Part shown: one piece after another, positions 1 to 5,088 of the stretch
Layout: the number at the start of each line of letters is the position of its first letter
Numbering within the stretch: the stretch's first letter is position 1
Source: Verrucomicrobiaceae bacterium
GTDB lineage: Bacteria > Verrucomicrobiota > Verrucomicrobiia > Verrucomicrobiales > Akkermansiaceae
Direction of reading: 5' to 3'
DNA: 5,088 nt
Assembly: GCA_027483005.1 (NCBI GenBank)
Contig: JAIXVN010000532.1
Span: 1-5,088 of the forward strand
Notes under the pieces: generated by a model
The model's database searches: none
Told to the model about the DNA's origin: nothing
The model's input: the letters and a program-made list of their open reading frames with translations, nothing else
Made by a program: the position numbers and the translations under genes

Positions 1-1
1 C

Positions 2-700
2 CAGTATGCCGACGAAGCGATGACGGAAAGCATGAAGTCCGGCGCCGCTGAGAAGAACACGGAGAAGGTGTCTTTCTGCGAGTTGTTTTCTCCAGCGCTC
101 AGGCCGGCGATGGTTCTTGGGATCACTCTCGCAGTGTTCCAGCAGTGGTGCGGAATCAACGTGATCTTTAACTATGCGGAGGAGATTTTCCGATCCGCGG
201 GTTATAGCTTGTCGAGCGTGTTGCAGAACATCGCATGGACCGGCTCGGTGAACCTGACCTTCACCTTTGTCGCGCTCGGCACCGTGGACCGGATGGGGCG
301 CAGGCCCTTGATGATCGGTGGCTCGATCGGACTGGCGCTGGTGTATTCGGCGCTGGGTTACTGTTATTTCAGCCATGTCACCGGACTTCCGGTGTTGTTG
401 TTGGTGCTTGCGGCCATCGCCTGCTACGCGATGTCCCTCGCTCCCGTGACCTGGGTGGTGATTTCCGAGATATTCCCCAACCGGGTGCGCGGCCAGGCGA
501 TGGCAGTGGCGGTGATGGCCTTGTGGGCCGCGTGTTTCACTCTCACTTATACTTTCCCCATCCTCAATAGCAGCCTCGGCGCATCGGGCACTTTCTGGCT
601 TTACGCCGGGATCTGCGTCTTCGGGGCAATTTTCGTTGCAGTGAAACTTCCTGAAACCAAGGGCAAGAGCCTCGAACAAATCGAGGACGATTGGAAATAA
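2..700 (+). CDS. MFS sugar:proton symporter, XylE/GalP-like, C-terminal half (5' truncated by window edge)
   Basis: Inner-membrane sugar transporter of the MFS sugar porter family, probably importing a monosaccharide with protons. The frame is open to the left edge, so the ATG at 20 is most likely internal; 232 residues are visible. Numbering from the edge, residues 1-30 are the end of the central cytoplasmic linker, followed by six hydrophobic segments matching TM7-TM12. Family motifs are in order: QQWCGIN at 47-53 (the QQ..GIN sugar-binding motif of TM7), DRMGRRP at 96-102 (the loop 8-9 RxGRR signature), PVTWVVISEIFPNRVRG at 148-164 (TM10 with its tryptophan and the SEIFP..RG signature), and PETKGKSLEQIE at 217-228 (C-terminal signature). 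The sequence resembles E. coli XylE (491 residues) strongly in this half. The specific sugar cannot be assigned: xylose, galactose, arabinose and glucose carriers share these motifs. It is convergent with the two carbohydrate-active enzyme genes, so it is not in their operon. Confidence 0.95.
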   Translation, partial: QYADEAMTESMKSGAAEKNTEKVSFCELFSPALRPAMVLGITLAVFQQWCGINVIFNYAEEIFRSAGYSLSSVLQNIAWTGSVNLTFTFVALGTVDRMGRRPLMIGGSIGLALVYSALGYCYFSHVTGLPVLLLVLAAIACYAMSLAPVTWVVISEIFPNRVRGQAMAVAVMALWAACFTLTYTFPILNSSLGASGTFWLYAGICVFGAIFVAVKLPETKGKSLEQIEDDWK

Positions 701-721
701 ATCCGCCCTCCACGTTGCGAT
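701..721. other. Convergent intergenic gap of 21 bases
   Basis: Only 21 bases separate the transporter stop (TAA, 698-700) from the esterase stop (TGA, 724-722). No classical intrinsic terminator fits in this gap. An imperfect stem (713-720 with 734-740, one bulged base, 13-base loop) spans the gap and the esterase 3' end but has no T-tract on either side. Termination of both transcripts here is unexplained and may be Rho-dependent or overlapping. Confidence 0.5.
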
Positions 722-1318
722 TCAGCGGCGGGTTCGCACGAAGACCCAGATGCGCATCGCCCGGTATGAGCTGGCGTTCTTGGCAAAGGTCCAATCGGGC
801 TCTCCGGTGCTTTGGTTGCCGATGCCGACGTCGGCGTTGATTCCATCACGCCAGTGGTTGATGGCGAACAGCGTCTGACCCGAGCCCTGATGGTGCACCT
901 GCATAGATCCATATCCATCCGGCCCTTCGATCGGTTGGTCGCCGCCATCATAGCGCTCCGCCGTCGCGCCGGGGACGTTCGCGGAGTTTGCCTGCCTGTA
1001 GTTGTTAGGCCAGAACTCGATGTTTCCGCTGCCGAGGCCATTTCCATTCACGATGCCCATCACGTTGGAAACCACGTTCAGGTTTGAAACGTTCTGCTGG
1101 AACGTCGCCCCGGAAGCGATGGTGGGCACGCCGATCTTCGATAGATCGGCGGTGAAGGCGTCCATGGAAACGAACAGATATCGCGTGCGGAGATTCTTGT
1201 CCTGAAGTTCGAGCGAGTAGGCGATGCGGTCGAAGGGTTCGCGGATTTCCTCGTGCTTGTCGGTGTCATAATGGATCGATGCCCCCAGGCGGGTGAGATC
1301 CAGATCATAAACAAGCGA
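722..1318 (-). other. C-terminal extension domain of the esterase (about residues 545-742)
   Basis: About 200 residues beyond the SASA catalytic part, starting near YSLVYDLDLTRLG. The region is rich in aromatic, Asn and Gly residues and looks all-beta: SGATFQQN at 613-620, IEFWPNNY at 644-651, YDGGDQP at 667-673, GYGSMQVHH at 679-687, TLFAINHWRDG at 693-703 and DWTFAKNASSY at 719-729. I recall similar C-termini in secreted proteins of Planctomycetes and Verrucomicrobia but cannot name a characterised family. A carbohydrate-binding or surface-anchoring role is plausible and unproven. Confidence 0.6.
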
Positions 1319-2950
1319 GTAGTCCTTCGCTTCCGGCACGCGGGATCGGAGCCAATCCTGTTCGGAAGCCACCGCCGTGCGGAACGCCCCGGCGGGCAGG
1401 CCTTTTCCATTCATCAGGTTCGGCGTGGCTGTCTGATTCCAAGCAAAGCGGACGGCGTGCGGTCGTTTCACCTCCGGGGAGGAAATCACTACGCTGTCGC
1501 CGCTGATGCGGGCCTCGGCTTTGACGAAACCGCCTTCCTCCGAATCGATGATCTCGAACCAGTCCGGTGCCTTGCCATCGCGGGTGACGAGTCCGCCGTC
1601 GGTGTGATCGAACTGCACCCGGAGCTGGGCTCCTTCGGCCTTCAGGGATTTGAAAACGGGACCGGAAAAGGCCAGGTCGTTCTTGCCGTAGGTTTTCGCG
1701 AGAGCCAACAAGGCCAGGCGTTTGCCGACCGTGATCTTGTCCTGAGGATGTATGTCGTTGAGATCGCCCGCATCGTTGACCACCGCCATGCCGGAATTCG
1801 AGATCTCTCGGGCGGCGGCGCTCTGGGCTTCCCAGATTTCCGGCTCGGTTTCAGGAGTGTAGTTTGGGTAGTTGTAGGGCGCGATTTGGACGAAATAGAA
1901 CGGGAAGTCCCCTTGATTCCAAACCTTACGCCAACCGGAAACTAGGGCCTTCATGCGATCGGCATAGCGCATGCCATCGCCCATGTTTGACTCGCCCTGA
2001 TACCAGATCGTGCCGCGGATGGCGAAGGGTGCGAGCGGATGGATCATGCCGTTGTAGAGCGCGGTGGCCTGTTGAAGATCTTGGGGACCGCGGAGTTCAT
2101 CGGGAAGGTTCGGAGCGGGAGGAGTCGGCTGGCCTGTCAGCATGGCGGACCGCGCGGTCTGGTGCCATTGGTCCAATTGGGCGACGGCCTGTTGAAGACG
2201 CTGTTGATAGCCCTCGGATTTGGGATTCGCGATTTGGACGCGGTCGCTTTCCTCCTTGAGCGCGGGCACGGCGGCGAATCCTTCCGGTGGCGTCCATGAT
2301 TCGATCTTGGTACCGCCCCAGTCGGGTTCGATCAACCCGACCGTCACTCCCAGAGCTTGGTGGATCTCGCGCCCGAAAAAGTATGCCGTGGCGGAGAATC
2401 CGTCAGATTCACCTTCCGATCCGCCTTCCGAAACAGTTTGGGAATTACACACTTTCCAAGTTCCTTCGATGTCGTCCTGCGGGCGCGAGGTCCACCGGTT
2501 TTTCACAGGCATCAGTCGCAGTCCGGGGTGGTTCGCGGCGGCGATCTCCTGGGGGCCGATATGCAGTTTCTTCAAGCCCATCTCCATGTTTGACTGGCCC
2601 GAGCACAGCCAGACCTCGCCGATCATCACGTCTTCTAACAATATTTCGTTCGAGCCGACGACCTTCAACACATGGGGTCCGCCGGCTTTCATCGCGGGCA
2701 GGGATAACTTCCATTCACCCTTGTAGTTGGCGACGGTGGATTGCTTCGCCCCACCGATTTGAGCGGTTGCGGTTTCGCCGGGATTCGCCCAGCCCCATAG
2801 CTGGACCGGTTTTCCCTGCTGCAAGACCATGTGGCTGCCGAAGATCTTGGGCAGCCGGATTTCCGCATGGGCGGGTGTGGCGGCGAGGGCGAATGCGATG
2901 GCCAGAGCGAAAAAACAAGATGATTGAGAGGCTGAGATCATTGGAATCAT
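722..2950 (-). CDS. Secreted SGNH-type acetylesterase, sialate O-acetylesterase (SASA) family, with extra C-terminal domain
   Basis: Predicted exported esterase of 742 residues that removes O-acetyl groups from sugars. The start at 2950 is chosen because it gives an ATGA overlap with the upstream gene and puts a signal peptide at the N-terminus (hydrophobic core, cleavage after AHA at residue 29). A beta-rich N-terminal part follows, with HMVLQQGKPVQLWGWANPGE near 40-59. The SGNH blocks are GQSNM at 118-122 (predicted nucleophile Ser120), WYQGESN at 316-322, and DLNDIHP at 396-402 with the predicted Asp/His pair. An accessory beta region spans about 430-530. Residues from about 545 to the end form a separate region not needed for SASA catalysis. 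Family members act on sialic acids, but many environmental 'sialate' esterases are thought to deacetylate plant glycans, and xyloglucan esterases of family CE20 are related. With a GH95-like gene next door and no sialic acid genes visible, a plant or algal glycan substrate is more likely. The family call is firm; the substrate is not. Confidence 0.93.
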   Translation of the reverse strand: MIPMISASQSSCFFALAIAFALAATPAHAEIRLPKIFGSHMVLQQGKPVQLWGWANPGETATAQIGGAKQSTVANYKGEWKLSLPAMKAGGPHVLKVVGSNEILLEDVMIGEVWLCSGQSNMEMGLKKLHIGPQEIAAANHPGLRLMPVKNRWTSRPQDDIEGTWKVCNSQTVSEGGSEGESDGFSATAYFFGREIHQALGVTVGLIEPDWGGTKIESWTPPEGFAAVPALKEESDRVQIANPKSEGYQQRLQQAVAQLDQWHQTARSAMLTGQPTPPAPNLPDELRGPQDLQQATALYNGMIHPLAPFAIRGTIWYQGESNMGDGMRYADRMKALVSGWRKVWNQGDFPFYFVQIAPYNYPNYTPETEPEIWEAQSAAAREISNSGMAVVNDAGDLNDIHPQDKITVGKRLALLALAKTYGKNDLAFSGPVFKSLKAEGAQLRVQFDHTDGGLVTRDGKAPDWFEIIDSEEGGFVKAEARISGDSVVISSPEVKRPHAVRFAWNQTATPNLMNGKGLPAGAFRTAVASEQDWLRSRVPEAKDYSLVYDLDLTRLGASIHYDTDKHEEIREPFDRIAYSLELQDKNLRTRYLFVSMDAFTADLSKIGVPTIASGATFQQNVSNLNVVSNVMGIVNGNGLGSGNIEFWPNNYRQANSANVPGATAERYDGGDQPIEGPDGYGSMQVHHQGSGQTLFAINHWRDGINADVGIGNQSTGEPDWTFAKNASSYRAMRIWVFVRTRR
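2864..2950 (-). other. Sec-type signal peptide of the esterase
   Basis: Residues 1-29 of the esterase: a short polar start, a hydrophobic core (CFFALAIAFALAA) and a small-residue AxA site (PAHA) before EIRLP. The start has no Lys or Arg, so the usual positive n-region is weak. The only cysteine in the stretch is inside the core and not in a lipobox, so a soluble exported (periplasmic or secreted) protein is favoured over a lipoprotein. Confidence 0.8.
2947..2950 (-). promoter_or_regulatory. ATGA stop/start overlap linking the GH95-like and esterase genes
   Basis: On the minus strand the TGA stop of the upstream gene (2949-2947) overlaps the ATG start of the esterase (2950-2948). The bases just upstream read ACACCGGCCTCCAAACC and contain no GGAG-like ribosome binding site. 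Such overlaps normally mean co-transcription and reinitiation by ribosomes finishing the upstream gene. A second in-frame ATG three codons on (2941-2939) is an alternative start that would leave the signal peptide intact. Confidence 0.85.
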
Positions 2951-5088
2951 GGTTTGGAGGCCGGTGTCACTATGTAGTTTTCTCCAGCCTGTGTGGGAAA
3001 CGAGACGCATTGATCCGTTCGTGTGGTCCGGACGTTCTCACCCGTCTTGCGGGCGACAACCTTCAGTTCCTTCTCCGGCCACGGATTGGCGATACGGACC
3101 GTGCCTCCAACTGTCGACTTGATGCTGACGTTTTGAATGACGTCCGTAACACGTTCGGCCGAGACCTCGAAGCCACCCTGCGCGAGCAAACGGCTGAATT
3201 TTCCGTCGCTGCCCTGCGGCCAGGCGGGGAAAAGGCGGATCACGTCGCCGGCGCTTTGCAGCAGCAGTTCGCTGACGAAGCGTGCGATGCACACCTGCTC
3301 GGAAAGATAGAAGCCGTGGATTTTCCAGTAGAACAATCCGTTCGGTTGCTCGGCGGAGATGTCGGAGTTCGGGTTGAAACACATCTTCGCATTGGCGATG
3401 GCCTCCGCGCCCATGCCAAGCCGGGCGCGGGCGATGTTCATCGCGACGTTGGAGTTGATGTGATGGGTGACTTTCTCGCTGTGGTGGATGGTTCTCGCCA
3501 GCAACTCTCTAACGTAAGTATCGGACATCCACGTCACCTCATCGGTCGGAAACAGGGACATCACCTCGCTGCCGATGTTCATGTATTTTGGCAAACCTCC
3601 GCCGAGCCATTGCCCGATCACCGTGCCGCCTTGGGACGGGTCCATCTCGGTGGGGTAATCGGGCAGGGTCGCAAGGTTGGCGGCGCAGCGGTTGGCGAGC
3701 TTGGAGTTGCCCATGAGCTTCGCCGCCTGCTTTGCCGCGTTGAGGGTGAACTTGATGTAAACGATGTCGTAGCTGGAATTGAAAACCCCGAAATCGCCGA
3801 TCTCGGCGAAGTAGGTCGGGCCGACCTTGCGCTTGCCATCGGCCATCGGGCACATCTCCAGCACCGAGCAGTAGAAGAGGGCGAACTGTTCGAGCGTCGG
3901 CCAGATGCGCTTGAGGCTGTCCTTGCCGGGCTTGAACTTCGCGTAGTCCCACAGAACGGCGGCGGAATGGCCGGCGGTGCCCCACGAGTAACCCCAGGGC
4001 ATGTAGGCGTGCTGGTGTTTGTTAGGAGTCGTGCATTTCGCGGGATCGGGCTCGAAGGGCCAGAGGTTGACGGCGAAATACGCACCCTCGCTGCCGGGAA
4101 TGGCGGTTTTGGCATACCACTTGGCGCGGTTCAGATTGCGGTGGAGCACATCGACGAATGGCTCGATCAACTCGGGATGATTGATCGGTCCGGCGGTGAG
4201 ATAAACCTGTTGGGCATTGTAGTTCAACGTGAGCGAATTGTGCCAGCCGCCGAGTTGGTCGAAGGCGGCTTGCAGGCCGATCACATTGCCGCCGGGCCGG
4301 GCGAAGGTGCGGAAGAAGTAGACCATGCGATACCACCAGTTCTGCAAGGTGGGATCGCCGAGAGAGACGCCGCTGCGCGACCAGAAGGTGCGCCATACGG
4401 CTTCGTGGTCGACCACCGCGTTGGCATCCTTGAGGGTCGTTTCCACCAGCTTCACGGCATCCTCTAACGGCTGCTTCGACTCGCGCGAGGTCACCACGGC
4501 GATCGCCTGCTTCGTGCCCTCGCGCCCGGCGACGACGAAGATGTCCATGCCGCTCACATCGGCGTTGCCGGGGATGATCTGTTGGAGGCAGAGGAGTTCG
4601 CCACGCTTTCCGGTCTTCGCCTCACTCACCCAGTTCGAGATCGGCTTGCCGTCGCGGTCGAGCACGAGGCCACTGACGCCGTTCAGTGAAAGGCCACGAG
4701 CGGATTCCATCAGGATGACATTCCGCTGCGAAAGCACCCTGACAGTGGTCGTGTCGGTGTCGGACACCACCGTGGCCGAGGCCTTCGCGAGATCGAGCCT
4801 CGCGCTTTTCCACGCCGTCTGCCCAGTGGCGGCGGCGAGGGCGATGTCGGTGCAGGGAATTGCGGTGGGGTGCACGTATTTCTCCCAACTCGGCTGCGGC
4901 TTGCCTTGTTCGCCAGTGAAGGTCTGCTTGGCGACATCGACCGTCGGCAGCGGAGCGTTCTCCTCCGTGTTGATCCGCATGTCCCAGCAATCGTTCTTCG
5001 AAACACGCAGGCGGATATCGTTGCCCGACGAATACACGATGGCGTTCAGCTCGCCGTTCCCGACGACGAGGCCTTTCTTGGAAATGTC
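2947..5088 (-). CDS. GH95-like six-hairpin glycoside hydrolase (N-terminus beyond window edge)
   Basis: Large glycosidase-like protein; 713 residues are visible and the frame stays open to the right edge, so the GTG at 5037 is probably not the start. Numbering from the edge, residues 6-35 resemble the start of the GH95-type N-terminal beta-sandwich (VVGNGELNAIV, then ..SKNDCWD). A linker leads into an alpha/alpha toroid from about 235 to 600, with RPGGN at 264-268, GWHNSLTLNYNAQQ at 281-294, FAEIGDFGVFNSSYD at 427-441 and WKIHGFYLSEQ at 588-598. The C-terminal beta domain begins at LLLQSAGDVIRLFPAWP (608-624) and contains GGFEV (638-642), both very like GH95 C-termini. Characterised GH95 enzymes are inverting alpha-1,2-L-fucosidases or alpha-L-galactosidases. 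However, the position aligning by eye with the GH95 catalytic Asp is His591, so activity and substrate may differ. An export signal would lie outside the window. It is the upstream partner of the esterase gene, overlapping it by four bases. The clan-level call is good; exact family membership is uncertain. Confidence 0.82.
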   Translation of the reverse strand, partial: DISKKGLVVGNGELNAIVYSSGNDIRLRVSKNDCWDMRINTEENAPLPTVDVAKQTFTGEQGKPQPSWEKYVHPTAIPCTDIALAAATGQTAWKSARLDLAKASATVVSDTDTTTVRVLSQRNVILMESARGLSLNGVSGLVLDRDGKPISNWVSEAKTGKRGELLCLQQIIPGNADVSGMDIFVVAGREGTKQAIAVVTSRESKQPLEDAVKLVETTLKDANAVVDHEAVWRTFWSRSGVSLGDPTLQNWWYRMVYFFRTFARPGGNVIGLQAAFDQLGGWHNSLTLNYNAQQVYLTAGPINHPELIEPFVDVLHRNLNRAKWYAKTAIPGSEGAYFAVNLWPFEPDPAKCTTPNKHQHAYMPWGYSWGTAGHSAAVLWDYAKFKPGKDSLKRIWPTLEQFALFYCSVLEMCPMADGKRKVGPTYFAEIGDFGVFNSSYDIVYIKFTLNAAKQAAKLMGNSKLANRCAANLATLPDYPTEMDPSQGGTVIGQWLGGGLPKYMNIGSEVMSLFPTDEVTWMSDTYVRELLARTIHHSEKVTHHINSNVAMNIARARLGMGAEAIANAKMCFNPNSDISAEQPNGLFYWKIHGFYLSEQVCIARFVSELLLQSAGDVIRLFPAWPQGSDGKFSRLLAQGGFEVSAERVTDVIQNVSIKSTVGGTVRIANPWPEKELKVVARKTGENVRTTRTDQCVSFPTQAGENYIVTPASKP

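Noticed and set aside
20..700. ATG at 20 as the true start of the transporter gene
   Set aside because: The frame stays open to the window edge, and the protein begins at the TM6-TM7 linker of a 12-helix family, so the gene is cut by the window and not a natural half-transporter.
703..731. CCGCC / GGCGG inverted repeat across the convergent stops as a terminator
   Set aside because: Only five paired bases with a 19-base loop and no T-tract; too weak to call.
1253..1945. A 230-codon plus-strand open frame inside the esterase gene
   Set aside because: It lies wholly antisense to the SASA coding region, and its product shows no family motif, signal peptide or membrane segment.
2948..3010. Longer esterase start at 3010, adding 20 residues
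   Set aside because: It would bury the signal peptide 20 residues inside the protein and deepen the overlap with the upstream gene to over 60 bases; the ATGA start at 2950 explains both features better.
2287..4467. A 726-codon open frame on the plus strand, antisense to the esterase and GH95-like genes
   Set aside because: It runs across the junction of two well-supported minus-strand genes, its translation has Arg/Ser-rich low-complexity stretches and no recognisable domain, and long antisense frames are common in GC-rich genes.
5035..5037. GTG as the start of the GH95-like gene
   Set aside because: The frame continues upstream to the edge and encodes VVGNGELNAI, which belongs to the N-terminal beta-sandwich, so the true start is beyond 5088.

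Overview
The window is gene-dense and moderately GC-rich. It holds three protein-coding genes, two of them cut by the window edges, and no RNA gene, CRISPR array, insertion sequence or large repeat that I can see. Both minus-strand proteins belong to carbohydrate-active families, and the esterase has a long C-terminal extension of a type I associate, from memory, with secreted proteins of the Planctomycetes-Verrucomicrobia group. A Verrucomicrobiota-like glycan degrader is therefore my best guess for the host. This is inference; no phylogenetic marker is present.

Layout. Positions 2-700 (+) are the C-terminal half of a major facilitator superfamily sugar:proton symporter resembling XylE/GalP. 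After only 21 bases comes the 3' end of a convergent minus-strand pair. The upstream gene of the pair (2947 to beyond 5088) encodes a large protein of the GH95-like / six-hairpin alpha-toroid glycosidase type. The downstream gene (722-2950) encodes a secreted SGNH-type esterase of the 'sialate O-acetylesterase' (SASA) family. The two overlap by the four bases ATGA, so they are almost certainly co-transcribed and translationally coupled.

How they may work together. The esterase would remove O-acetyl groups from a decorated glycan, the GH95-like enzyme would release a terminal sugar (fucose or galactose type in characterised GH95 enzymes), and the symporter would bring a released monosaccharide across the inner membrane. 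Acetylated, fucosylated plant xyloglucan, pectin or algal glycans would fit, but the substrate cannot be read from this window.

Points worth a second look: the GH95-like protein seems to carry histidine where canonical GH95 enzymes have their catalytic aspartate; the esterase carries about 200 extra C-terminal residues; and the esterase start has no Shine-Dalgarno sequence. I found no convincing wholly new system. The region reads as part of a polysaccharide-utilisation locus with some atypical enzymes.
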